Of a stretch of DNA of 64,000 bases, positions 1 to 11,632 are shown in pieces. The DNA is from Hysterangium stoloniferum (lineage: Eukaryota > Basidiomycota > Agaricomycetes > Hysterangiales > Hysterangiaceae). Both the position numbers and the translations under genes were made by a program. Where the stretch lies: assembly GCA_015178975.1 (NCBI GenBank), contig WHVD01000001.1, positions 186,001 to 250,000 of the forward strand. Reading direction: 5' to 3'. The notes beneath the pieces were generated by a model. The model was given only the letters and a program-made list of their open reading frames with translations. It ran no database searches and was not told where the DNA came from. Positions within the stretch are counted from its first letter, which is position 1; each line of letters begins with the position of its first letter.

Positions 1-285
1 TATCCTCTTACATTTATAGAAGTCTCATACTAAGTACTCTGCTATCCGCCTTCACGTGTGCTTGCCCACTCTCGGTCCCCGACCCCTTGGTCCGACACTT
101 GACTTATCCCTCATTTCCAATTGGTAGTTTCGCTGAGAGGTATTTATTAGGACTAGTCTTCACCCACCCAAAATTTAAGGACACCTGATGGTTAACTGTG
201 AGGGCACAGCACATAAGCTGAAGCCAAGTCCTTCCGATCGGTCCCCATCAGCCCACCGACACTAGTCAGTTTTTAGTTCTTAACA
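1..285 (+). repeat. LTR fragment, family A (3' part)
   Basis: This is the 3' part of an LTR, cut off by the window start and ending in CTTAACA at 285. It matches, in opposite orientation, the two complete solo copies at 26.5 kb and 60.5 kb. It contains the motif CATAAGCTGAAGCCAAGTCC (211-230) shared by every LTR family here. It abuts and interrupts the Gypsy pol remnant that begins at 286. Confidence 0.8.
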
Positions 286-2510
286 TGGATGAAGCGACAG
301 TAGAAATTGGCAAAACCTAAGAATGCCTGTACATCCTTCTTATTCTTGGGAATAGGCCATTCTAACACCCCTGCTATTTTAACTGGATTCATCTCTGTTA
401 CGACCGGACAATCCCGCCGGACTCCGGGCACTAACCCATACGCCCCCACACGCTACAAGCACCAATTGTCTGTTTATAGGATTTCCCGCCCAGACTCCGT
501 TACGTCAAGACTAGTTACGTTCGACCTCATTACGACACATATCAGTCACCAGACTTACCCTGGACTCTGTCTCTGTCTATGTCCGTCTTCATCCCATGCA
601 TCAGTCACCGGACCCCGCTCAGAATCCCATCAGCACTCTAATCGAGCCCTGTTCCCATTTTAGTCAAATGACCTGTGACGATTTAGGACTCCACTCCCGC
701 TCCATTTCCCGTTATGGGTTATGCTTTGTCACGATTCAGACTCCGCTCCATTCCATTCCATTCCTAACACCAATTTGGTGTTTACTATTCCCATTTCATG
801 TTTTGTTAGTTTCGTTTCGCCATTACTGGATTTGGTATGTCATTCACTCCATGGTCTATATAAACTGGCAGATGTTGTACATACAATCCAGTCAGAAAAT
901 TAGCTTAGATTCCCCCCAGTAATCTAATAACATTTTCCACTCTAAAACCTTACTTGATTCACATCGCTCACACTAGTCAGAGCCCATGGGCTCCGGCGCA
1001 TCTATCTCTCTCAACTATCTCAACTCATGATCCACGACCTCCGACTTACGACCCATGACCCCCAACTTATGACCTACGACCCACAAACCCCGCCCGGGCT
1101 CCCCGGGACTCCTGTCCACCTGTCTGAAATTGGACAACACAATCTAGCGAGGGTGCAGCCTATAAGCTGAAGCCAAGTCCTACCAGATATCCCATGGGTT
1201 TCTCCAGAAACCCGGCCTGTGTGTGTATCCTAACAATCTCCATGTGTCCATGGGAAATGATAAGCCCCAAGTATTCAATCTTGGTCTTCTCAAACTCACA
1301 CTTCTCAGGACATGTATAGCTTATGATGTTGCAGTCACCCCAAGACTAATCATAGGACTTGGCAATGCTCCTCTAGAGTCTTGGTGTAAATCAGGATATC
1401 ATCCAGATATACACACACCACTCCTTCTTGAATCAGGTCTGCAAAAATATCATTCATCATGGTCTGGAAGGTGGCTGGACTATTGGTGAGTCCAAAGAAC
1501 ATTACCAATGGTTCAAACAGCCCTCTATTGGTACGAAAGGCTGCCTTCCACTCATCACCCTCCTTAATGTGAATGTTATTATACCCCCACTAGACATCCA
1601 ACTTGGTGAAGTACCAAGCTCCTTGGAGTTGGTTCACCAGTTCTGAGATCAGTAGAATAGGGTAGCAGTTCTTCACTGTGATGGTGTTTAGTTCACAATA
1701 GTTTTGGACTAGTCGCAAGGATCCATCCTTCTTTTTGATGAAGAACACTGGGGAGGCCATGGGAGACTTGGAGAGGCAGATGTGCCCAGTTTCTAAACTC
1801 TTCTTGAGGAATTCATCCAGTTGCACCTGCTCAGATGGGGACAAAGGATAGACCTTGCTGTTGGTGGCCTTAGCACCAAGTTCTAGTTCAATGGCATGGT
1901 CCCAGATCTTGCATTCTGGGAGGGTGTCAAAGGACTCCTTTAAAAAGACATCCTCAAACTCCTGTAGATATCCTGGGACTTTGGCCTCTTCTTGGAAATT
2001 ATGGTGGGCAGCTTCTGCCAAATGCTATGAAGTAGTGGAACTAGCTGCAATAGTCTCTGCTGAGGGAAGGGTAATGGACAAGATTTGATCTCCTGATTCA
2101 TACAAGGGTATGATTGGCAGAGAGTCCTCAGGCTCCAATTGGTGTCCAGTAAACTCTTTGAGATTTTCAGGGCCCTCTGAATCCTCCAACTCTTCAGCAA
2201 AAAGTGGACAGGGTCCTTGTCTGCAGAGTCTGGCCCTGTGAGTCTCTCTTTTATATTCCTGTGCCTCCTTCTTCACCTCTTGTTGACAGGTGTGACACTC
2301 TGTTGAGCAATGACTCAGCTTGACTTGTTTGGTCTGCCAGTCAATCTCTGGATTATGTTCTTTCAGCCAAGTATATCCCAAGATCAACTTTTGACAGCCC
2401 AGACTGGTCACTGCAAATGGGGTACACTCACTATAATCTTTGTAGTGTAAAATCAGATCAGTTACTTCTGTGATGGATCCTGCTTCATTCTGAGTTTTAC
2501 GGTATATGGC
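286..2510 (-). mobile_element. Ty3/Gypsy pol remnant (fossil)
   Basis: The minus strand carries pieces of a Gypsy polyprotein in the order protease/linker (about 2025-2500), reverse transcriptase (about 1590-2021) and the RT/RNase H connection (the segments flanking 396-1235). Recognisable blocks include SPVFFIKKKDGSLRLVQNYC and [11 protein letters not shown]. The family differs from the two chromoviruses further right, judging by the RT text. No LTRs of its own are visible. The remnant is broken many times and is the oldest retroelement here, because a solo LTR with clean target duplications sits inside it and another LTR fragment covers its left end. Outer limits are approximate. Confidence 0.8.
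396..1235 (+). repeat. Solo LTR, family B, with TSD ATCTC
   Basis: An 840-bp LTR running from TGTTACGACC to CCTAACA is flanked by the 5-bp direct repeat ATCTC (391-395 and 1236-1240). It is the same family as the LTRs of the element at 17.2-25.3 kb. It has a TATA box (tctatata, about 855) followed by the presumed transcript start CAGTCAGAAAAT. The Gypsy pol remnant continues on both sides, so this is a solo LTR left by LTR-LTR recombination. It keeps more CpG than the copies at 17-25 kb. Confidence 0.9.
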
Positions 2511-3671
2511 GAGTGTCCAGTGTATTCAGTGATACCACTGTCAATATTTCTTAAACATATCGTGTTCTTTGATGAAGCTTGTCAGCATGCATTGGGGGAC
2601 AAGGGAGCTGACAGGGGATTCAGGCTGTTGGGAAAACGTTCCAGAAGTAACCAAACACCAAGCACCTGCACACACAAGGTGTATAATTGTAAGTCATGTA
2701 TTATTTGGAGGATGATGCTTTATAATAGAATGCTGCAGAAAGACATGCAGGCCCTTGAAGACGATGCCAGAGGTTTCCATCAGTGTATGGTCAATTCGAT
2801 TTTCACTTTCCTCCGAGGAAACTTGAAGTAATGATCCAAGCCGATCGTTATATCTCCCTTTTGCGATATTGTTGAACTGCGCTATTTTGGTGAATAGAAG
2901 GTGCATATTAGTGCGACTGACGCAGTTTTATGCCAAGTGGTCCGTGATTATTTAAGTAAATACTTACAAAAAAATAAGCCAGTTCAGATAAAAATAATAT
3001 CAGCGAGGTAATACGACAACGTACCTCTTTTTACATATGCAGGTTTACAAGCTTATGCAGATAAATTTCCAACATCATTAAGTAGATAATCGTGACCTGA
3101 CTAGAACTCGCTCATTAAGATAAAGCTGGTCATATAGTATCGTTAGAACAACAAGAATCAGTCTTCAACTCTCATAAGAAGGGATCAACCATTTACCAGG
3201 CATAACAGATGAAAAGTGGCGTTGTGGCCCAATGGATGTATATATATTGAACTTTTGGAGGTGATACAAGGGTGAAGCATTATTGTGTTCAGGCCCTATC
3301 GTCTTAGTAAAAAGCTCATTAATTTGGACATTCCATCCCACTGTCAGTTCCAATATTGGCGGCTTCAGCACCACTTGACTGTTGCAATGAGGCCCTCAGA
3401 CCAGTTGTTAGGAAAATGGAAAAAATTCAGAATAAAATAATACAACATTATATGATACACAACGTGCTCGCTAGAGATACAGAAATGCATGTCCTCGAGG
3501 CAAATGTGACGAGAGGTAAGGGTCGTGGGAAGAAATTCAGACTCCGCGTGCGAAACCTAAAAGGTGCTAGTCGAACTTTTCGCTAGTTTGTCCTTGCCCT
3601 TGCCCTCCGCCCACCCCAACAATCGTTGTCTCCGCCTAATACTTCTTATCTGTTTCCTTCGTCCTCAACGT
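2511..3671. other. Intergenic, tubulin upstream region
   Basis: This is an AT-rich stretch with no ORF resembling a known family. The last 150 bases before 3672 become pyrimidine-rich, as is usual for the promoter and 5' leader of a strongly expressed fungal gene. A core promoter element could not be fixed. Confidence 0.5.
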
Positions 3672-3780
3672 GTAAGTCGCTCTCCACATATTATATTCAA
3701 TGCACGCGTTGGCGTTGAGTCCAAACGTCACGTTGCTATCCTCGTCGTTGTGTTCACTTTTGACGCCTTTCTTCCAACAG
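3672..3780 (+). other. Possible 5' UTR intron of beta-tubulin
   Basis: GTAAGT at 3672 and CCAACAG ending at 3780 would form a 109-bp intron that ends one base before the ATG. This is inference from splice consensus only. Confidence 0.4.
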
Positions 3781-3781
3781 C

Positions 3782-5883
3782 ATGCGTGAAATCGTCCATC
3801 TTCAAACTGGCCAGGCAAGTTTCGTGTAAAAATCCTTTTTTTGATATCACTAAGGCTCGTTTTCATCCAATAGTGTGGCAACCAAATCGGTGGGTCACAA
3901 TCAGCCCCATCAGCATCGAGCAATCTTTTGACTCTCGTCGATTACAGGTGCCAAATTCTGGGAAGTCGTCTCAGACGAGCACGGCATCGAGCGTGATGGT
4001 CAATACAAGGGTAACAATGATCTCCAGTTAGAGAGAATCAGCGTTTACTACAATGAGACTGGAGGTTGGCCGTCGTGCTTGCTATCGTGTCCTTCTACAC
4101 TGACTTTGCGACTTGCCGCAATGTACTTCGACCAATTTAGCCAACAAATATGTCCCTCGCGCTGTTCTTATCGATCTCGAACCAGGAACAATGGACTCTG
4201 TCCGCTCTGGCCCACTCGGTAGCCTTTTCCGTCCAGACAATTTCGTATTCGGCCAAAGTGGTGCCGGAAACAACTGGGCAAAAGGACGTAAGTTCACGCT
4301 TTTTTGCCGTGATCATTGCGTATTCATAATCATTGATAAAGATTACACTGAGGGTGCTGAGCTCGTCGACTCTGTCCTCGATGTCGTCCGTAAGGAGGCC
4401 GAGGGAACCGACTGCTTACAAGGTTGGTGAAGCTATTAGTATAAATGTATGTATGCTTATAACTTTCATGCTTCCAGGTTTCCAGATCACACACTCCCTC
4501 GGTGGAGGAACAGGTGCCGGTATGGGCACATTACTGATCTCTAAAATCAGGGAGGAATACCCCGACAGGATGATGTGCACTTTCTCCGTCGTCCCAAGTC
4601 CCAAGGTATGCCCATGCGTCAGGTAAGGGGCAGCTCATCATACTTATCGTCCGCTTGTTTTTAGGTGTCAGATACCGTTGTCGAGGTTGTTATCTTCCTA
4701 CTATGACGGAAGCTAGACGCTTATCTCCATAATACTTCACAGCCCTACAACGCTACCCTCTCCGTCCACCAGCTTGTCGAGAACTCAGACGAGACTTTTT
4801 GTATTGATAATGAAGCCCTTTATGAAATTTGCTTCCGTACCTTGAAGCTCAGCACCCCCACCTATGGCGATCTTAACCATCTCGTATCTGTCGTCATGAG
4901 CGGCATTACCACCTGCTTGAGGGTACGGCCTTCACTGCCTATATATGGCCGTTTATTTATGACTTATTATAGTTCCCCGGTCAACTCAACTCCGACTTGA
5001 GGAAGCTTGCTGTCAACATGGGTATGTTTTTAGTCATCGATTAATAGCTGCTCCATGGCTCTAATGGGATCATCTCTGTAGTCCCCTTCCCCCGTCTTCA
5101 CTTCTTTATGGTTGGTTTTGCGCCCTTGACTGCGCGTGGTAGCCAACAATACCGTGCCGTCACTGTCCCCGAGCTTACTCAACAAATGTTCGATGCCAAA
5201 AACATGATGGCTGCCTCTGACCCCCGCCACGGCCGATACCTCACCGTATGCACGATTCAAGAAGCGGTTGTCTTTCACCCTTTACTTACTTGCCCTTTAG
5301 GTTGCCGCGTACTTCCGTGGTAAGGTGGCCATGAAAGAGGTTGAGGAGCAAATGCAAAACGTTCAAAACAAGAACAGCGCCTTTTTTGTCGAGTGGATTC
5401 CGAATAATGTTCTTACCGCTCAGTGTGACATTCCCCCACGTGGCCTCAAGATGTCTGTCACCTTCATCGGAAACTCTACTGCTATCCAAGAGCTGTTCAA
5501 GCGTGTCAGCGATCAATTCACGGCCATGTTCAAGTAGGACGATATGTTGATCATCGCAGCCCCTTGTCTAATATCATGCACCTTTAGGCGCAAGGCTTTC
5601 CTTCACTGGTACACACAGGAGGGCATGGACGAGATGGAGGTGAATAGCACACTGACACTTCTATCATCGACGATGATGCTAATGCATTTCTCCCTCTTTC
5701 AAAGTTCACCGAAGCCGAATCCAACATGCAGGATCTTGTCGCCGAGTACCAACAATACCAGGATGCCACGTGTGTACCGCACCTTATACCTTATCGAACC
5801 TTTTTATACTCATACCTCCTTGTAGTGTCGAGGAAGAGGAGGCCGAATACGAGGAGGATGTTGTCGCCGATGAGGAACAGTAG
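3782..5883 (+). CDS. Beta-tubulin
   Basis: This gene encodes the beta subunit of the microtubule heterodimer (GTP-binding, cytoplasm and spindle). I traced 14 exons: 3782-3814, 3874-3889, 3948-4064, 4141-4287, 4342-4422, 4478-4605, 4665-4685, 4743-4922, 4973-5021, 5082-5245, 5301-5533, 5588-5639, 5705-5769 and 5826-5883. They total 1344 nt, giving 447 residues, the normal family length. The protein starts [11 protein letters not shown] (the MREI autoregulation tetrapeptide). It has the tubulin signature GGGTGAGMG and an acidic tail ending VVADEEQ. Intron 1 has a GC donor (CAG/GCAAGT), and exons 2 (16 nt) and 7 (21 nt) are micro-exons. The benzimidazole-site residues read Tyr50, Phe167, Glu198 and Phe200, the sensitive state in other fungi, with Cys at 165. 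Whether the genome has a second beta-tubulin cannot be seen here. Confidence 0.97.
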
Positions 5884-6616
5884 AAAACTCTCACGGGTTT
5901 TGGGGGTTACAAGTATTCATCTTTTTAACTCATTCACACAAAAGAACCGTCCGTGCTTCGTTCACTACTACTAGTCATGTTTTTCTCTATCTTCCTTCCT
6001 ATTGCAATTCCCCTTTTCTAGTTAAGATGAAACCCCACGACGTTAATGCATAACCTATACCCTTCCCTCTTGTATATTGGGTATTTCCACTATACTTTTA
6101 GCGGATAGTGTGCATTGGATGATTTCGATTGCAAGACGTGAAGTTGACTGATAAACCGTAGCGTTAGCATGCAAATGGTAGTTGAAAGCGTAATTACCAA
6201 CAGACTATCCATTATCATAGTCGGTTGGTTGTCTACCATGTGTAGCATGCTTTGCTATTGGCTGAAATATCCAAATAGGGTATGTATTGACCTTCATAAA
6301 AATTTTTTTTTAGTTCCGCCAACCTCTAAAATTATTTTCGAGGGCACGCTGGTAGGCGATATCTCTTTGTACATGATCTTTCCCAAGGTTTACCACGTCA
6401 CATGGGACTTGAAGCAGCCGCACTATGGATACTCTTTGCTCTCCAGGAATAAAGAAGACTCTCCGGGCCTTCTTGCGGCTCCAGAATGGACTCGTGACCC
6501 TTCCTACTGATTATACTGGGATATATATATAACTACTTATGAGTCTACACATCTGCGAAGTACTCTTGAATAAGTAAGCCTGTATACTCCGCTTCAAGAC
6601 CTTATTATTATTCAGC
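5884..6616. other. Intergenic, tubulin 3' UTR to UNC93-like gene
   Basis: The first part is a T-rich 3' UTR-like stretch. The second may hold a short upstream exon of the UNC93-like gene, because its first clear exon starts next to an acceptor-like TTATTCAG. No independent gene is recognised. Confidence 0.4.
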
Positions 6617-8778
6617 ATGCCCATTAATTTCCTCCCAGCATGGTACACTGGCCCAATGACACAAGTCGTCCTGGTTGGAATAACCTGCTTTTGCACTGTC
6701 GGGATGACCAGTGCTCTAAGTAACCTCGGCGCGGGTGGCACACAGGACGTCTCTCTCTCCGACACTGCAAATGGCATCCATTATGGCTTCTTTGCAATTA
6801 TGGGACTTGTTAGTGGTGGCGTATGCAATGGTTAGTAAGTTTCTTTGAGGGTGCTACTTTCAATTAAAATCACTGCTCACCCGAATGCGGCGATAGTCCT
6901 GGGTCCTCCACTTACCCTCTTCTTAGGAACATTAGGGTATGCTCTTTATGTAGGGGCGTTGTGGTGGTGAGTTGCAGTAGAAAATATGTGACCAGCACTC
7001 GTGATATTGTCCGCCAGCCACCAAACGCAAGGAACGGATTGGTTCCTCCCTTTCTCAGGGGCAATTCTCGGGACAACAGCGGCCCTCCTGTGGTCTGCTC
7101 AAGGTGAGTGTGTACCTCAATTTTGTAACTGGTATCCGCCAAACGGCGCATCCATAGGTGAAATAATGATGTCATACCCCCTCGAGAAAGACAAAGGAAA
7201 AGCCTTTGGCATTTTCTGGGCTATCTTTCAGTTTGGCTCTTTTATTGGCAGCATCATATCACTGGCGATTAATATCAAGAGTGGCAAGTTGACTGCGGTG
7301 GCGACAATCACGTATATTGTAGGTCCATCCATTTGTCTTTGTCCAACACCGACACCTCTCTCTCTTCGGTTCGAGGCTCGTCGGTGCTGATCTTGTCAAA
7401 TTATTTCTCCAGGTGTTCATCATAATCATCTTCATTGGTATCCTTTCTTCTTTTCTCGTGCTTGGCCCCAATCGAATTACTCGTTCTGACGGTACGGTGG
7501 TTAAGACCGAGGGAAAAACTAGGGTGAGAGAGGAGGTGAAGGAGGTGGTCAAGGAAAGTCAATATTTTGCAGTCGTTGCATCTACTCCCCATTTAACGCC
7601 TCTCGACCGATCGGCTATTCTCTCCACGGGCCCGCCGACTGCTATTTTTGTTTCCCACTAACCCACATGCCTTCGCAACGTTCCTTTCTGCAGGTATGTT
7701 TTGACTGGCGAATGCTTGCCCTCCTGCCCATGTCCTTCGCCTCGAATTACTTCTATTCGTATCAAGCGGCCCTCAACGTGGGCCGCTTTGATGGACCCAC
7801 GAGGTCATTGAATGCTACTCTTGAGGGAGCTGGTGAATTGTCCCTCTCCCCAAGAACAGCATATACTCTCCCTAAATTGCATATCTAGGTGCAATAATTG
7901 GCGCGCTCTGTATCGGATTCTTCGTCCTAGACGGAACTCGTTTCCCCCGCCGTACTCGAGGATACATGGGACTTGCTCTCGTCACAGCTATGACAGTTAT
8001 TATCTGGGCGGTGGCGTTATCGTGGCAAGTAAGCTGTAATTTGCTTATCATATTTCTGGATCCGAGACGAAGAGCATGGATGCGCTTTTCCCTCGACAAC
8101 AGATAACATTCACTCGTGCAGACGCCACGGTGCCAAACCTAATCAACTACCGCGACAAGGATTATAAGGGAAAGGGAGCACTATATTTCTTCTGTGGGAT
8201 TTTACCATTCTCATTATTGTCGAGTCTCAATGGTAATGCATAGTCTACTTCGGTGATGCGGCCTATCAAGCACTTGTTTACTGGATCATGTGAGTTTACG
8301 TTTATTGTTAATCCAATAATTCTTCCCGGTGGAATCCCATTTTCATTTGTCCGCCACTTTTTAGGTCTGCATTGACAAATGACCCTTTTACACTTGCCCG
8401 TTATGCAGGGTTCTACAAGGCCATTCAGAGTGCAGGTGTAGCGGGCAGCTTCGCGATGGATGCAGTTGCGACACCGTATTTAAATGAGCACGTGAGTGTA
8501 TACATTGATTGATGTTTCGAGGTTATGGTGTGAATTTTGTTTGCGAACAACGTGGTGTTTGGATTTTTGCATCTCGAACCACATCTTGTCTTCACCTGAC
8601 ATCCATTGCACAGCTTGCATCCTGGGGCCTTATGCTTGTATCATTCCCCCCGGCATTTCTAGTGGTCCGTAGTATTAAAGAGACCAATTATGATAGTGAT
8701 GATGAGAAGGTGTTCATCGTTTCCCACTTCCCTCCACAACACATCACTAATCTCAAGCCAGCTCGAAAAGTCGTCTGA
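6617..8778 (+). CDS. UNC93-like (DUF895) multipass membrane protein
   Basis: This is a member of the fungal UNC93-like group within the major facilitator fold, predicted to have about 11-12 membrane segments. The substrate is unknown. The N-terminal exon reads LPAWYTGPMTQVVLVGITCF and then SALSNLGAGGTQ, the family's signature opening. Later exons give LLWSAQGEIMMSYPLEKDKG, the GIFWAIFQFGSFIGS helix, LPMSFASNYFYSYQ, GDAAYQALVYW and RYAGFYKAIQSAGVAGSFAM, in family order. The last exon ends NYDSDDEKV and a short tail. There are roughly ten exons. The exon join near 7550-7690 and the exact N-terminus are unresolved, and an upstream first exon is possible. The gene lies downstream of beta-tubulin in the same orientation, with no sign of a shared function. 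Confidence 0.8.
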
Positions 8779-9582
8779 AGGCACGGGCAATACGGTGAAC
8801 CCCCACGGCGTGGCGAATGCGTAGGGTATGCGGAGATGAGCCTGTAGTACAACTCCACCGTTTGTTTTGGACCTCACAGAAGCGACTAGGCGAATCTAGA
8901 CCAATATAGACGCTTTTTAGCCAACGGCTATGTGAAAGACTTCACAGTAATCGGGTGATTTGATTCTTTGTTATGGCTTCGAGCCTGCTCCCGATAAGTG
9001 TTACTGGATGACTCCAGCCTCAAATAATTCAAACTCTGTGCGATTTCGAAATGACTTCTTTTTGGACTCTCAAGGACCCATGTTGTTCCGTGTTTCCCTT
9101 CGAGCTCGTGCGTTTACCATTTTTTCTTCAGCCTGTCTCCCCATGGCACTGGAGTCTGGAGATGTGCTCGAGGTGGGCAATTAATGTGCAGTCTTTCAAT
9201 ACTGACTTGAAGATACAGAAACAACACATCATTTTTCAGTATTTGGCCTATCAGTCGTCGCGGAGGGATACTACCATTATGATGTCACAAAGCTATCTTG
9301 GACCCTGAAGTTGCAAGTGTGCATATGGGTTCCGGTTCGGTTCAGTCTAAATGTAACGTTCGGTGATTAATTTGTGATGTACATATTAAAGCAGGGTATG
9401 CGTTCAAGCTGCCTAAGGATGCCTGAGGCACGTCGATCCCAAAATCATATAGTATACAGCTTTATGAAGACATCGACTACGGAAGAACCGAAAGCGCATA
9501 ATTCTAGCTACGTTCTCGACTGGCATCCCTTGGCATCAAAAGGTGCGCACTAAAATTTGTGATACACGTGTGAACTAAAAAA
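8779..9582. other. Intergenic, nothing recognised
   Basis: This stretch lies between the convergent ends of the UNC93-like gene and the nucleotidyltransferase-like gene. Short ORFs resemble nothing and no repeat family is visible. Confidence 0.4.
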
Positions 9583-10342
9583 CTAAAAAGTGTCATAGTG
9601 TTCCTGAGGGTGGGGGCTGAACCCCAGCTCTGTCCAGTCACTTTCAGATTCTGGACGCTTCACAACGTACTGCAAGACACGCGTCTCTGAGATTGTCTTG
9701 AAAGGGATGGGTATATGTGGATCGTCACCGGGACGAATGTTTCGTCGTCGGGAAATCCGTAGGAGGTCATTGATGTCTTGTACATCCGCTGGCTGCTTCA
9801 TTCGTTCGAAACCTCGGGTAGATTCCCCGTGGTGTACCCACCCCTGCAATTTGAGCAACAAAAGATGCGACAGTGGGAGGCAGGGGAGGCCGTGGATATT
9901 GTTCGTGTCGATTTCGGAAACAGGGATGTTTGGGATATCAAGAATCCCCGGGTATAGTAAATCGACTTTGATATTGACGTGGTAACCTACTTCGCGGAGG
10001 CGATACCAGAGGACCTTGTACGTGGCAGCGGGGTCCTTTGCTGGAACAAGGTAGAACCTCGTGTTGGCCTGGGTTAATCTCTTTTTCAGAGATTCCTGGT
10101 CGTAAGGACTATTTAAACAAAGGACATCGATATCCTAGCAAGCACTTGCTTTAATCCTGTGATAAACGGTGGAGAAATAGATCCAATCCACGTACATTGG
10201 GCCTTCGACTAGTTCCATACAGCTTGCATGCCATGCTGCCCATCAGGCAGCATTCGATCCCGAGTCCCCTCAGGGTTCCAACCGCGTCTGTAGCAACAAC
10301 GGTGAGTTGCGGGTAGGTGGGCTGTCGCCAGCGTCCAGACAT
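9583..10342 (-). CDS. Nucleotidyltransferase-fold orphan protein
   Basis: Two exons (10196-10342 and 9583-10134) join across a 61-bp intron (GTACGTG...TGCTAG) to give 232 residues. The GS of CCLMGSMACKLYG (about residues 31-43) followed by DIDVL just after the intron reproduces the GS...DxD arrangement of nucleotidyltransferase-like folds. Further on are RFYLVPAKDP, YKVLWYRLR, VDLLYPGIL and LLLLKLQGW, blocks I recognise from a family of uncharacterised Agaricomycete proteins. Activity has not been established for that family. Both metal-binding acids of DxD are present, but a third acidic residue cannot be assigned. The ATG is the first in-frame one and the protein length is typical. The gene is convergent with the UNC93-like gene. 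Confidence 0.75.
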
Positions 10343-11632
10343 TCTTCAGACTGAAGAATAAGGGGCTACGGGTTGATCAGTATATATATGTATACAGAAG
10401 GCACCCTTCATGCACGCACGATACATGTGCGTGATTCGATCCTTACAGAGTCGCTTCCTGCCGCCGTCACGGAACCTCATACTTATCGCTCTGGGCTCCT
10501 AAAATGCCAGGAAAGGACGATCGTCCGCGATCTGAGTTTCATCATGGCGTTTTCGAGTCATATTGGGCGGTAATGGGACGGTCATATGACATGGATGATC
10601 CCAGCTGCATGAAATAAAGCGCATGAATCTGGGGATGTGTGACTGATAATAAAAAAAGGGCGACTTCCGCGATTGATTCACAGTTCAGATATATGCTGCG
10701 TATCAATATGAAGGACCGGAGAACTTGATGGACTGTACAATAATCCCTGGCAAAATGCTTCATTCTTCACCGTGGATGCCCTCTGAATACCTAGGAAATC
10801 CATCCCCTCAACATTACCTTCCCTGCCCAAACAGCAATTTAATTAGGCAGGGTTTACAAGTCGTTTCGGTTACCGAAGACGTCTGTCTTTCTCCTGCCAA
10901 TATCCAATGCCTTAGAGCCGCCAAGCGTCAATCTTTCAAGAATCACAGAGTCAAGACGACACACATTCATAAGAAATTCCTTGGATCGATGGTTTTTGGA
11001 GATTAGTGGGGCAAGTGAAGCTATGTATTTTATTTTATTTTATTACAAACAGATGATAGTGTAGGTGTCTCTTTTACAAACAAATGACTCCACCCAAGTA
11101 TTACGTAAGGCCACTTCAGTGATGGTATCACTGCAGGAGTCAGATGGATGTGTGTGCGAATATACTCGAGGCATTTAGAGTGTCATTTCTTTCGGGGCCG
11201 TATTAAAGCATGTTTTTTTTAGAGTGTGCTTTTTATTTTATTTTATTACTTCGATGTCTTTTTCGGAGCCGGCTTTTTCAGTCTCGTAAACGAAAACCCG
11301 GCTGACTCCGAGTCTGGACGAGCCACTGTGAATGCCCGCCTACATCTAGATGCCATACCACTTCAGCTATAGCTACATTCCAATAAACTGCGCTCATTAA
11401 TTATCTACAATCAATAATCACATTCATGTTGCCTCACTCGAAGATCATCGATGAAACAAAATAATGCCAAAAAATTTCATAAAATTTCATAGCAAATACA
11501 TTCCCGCTGTGCATTGTAGTAGATACTATAGTACAACTGTGTGTGGATATAACATCATCACCACCGCCCGTATGAACATGAACTATGGTCGTGCCGTATA
11601 CCAAAAAAGAACTGAATGAGTTGTTCCAATTC
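10343..11632. other. Intergenic with two ATTTT-rich tracts
   Basis: No gene is recognised. The tract TTTTATTTTATTTTATTAC occurs twice about 200 bp apart (around 11028-11046 and 11229-11247). The part nearest 11632 is the 3' flank of the fungalysin gene. Confidence 0.4.

Noticed and set aside
3564-4031. 155-codon ORF at the start of the tubulin gene
   Set aside because: It runs through the 5' leader, exon 1 and introns in a different frame. The tubulin exons explain the region.
7259-7552. Minus-strand ORF of 97 codons in the UNC93-like gene
   Set aside because: Shadow of transmembrane coding exons on the other strand.
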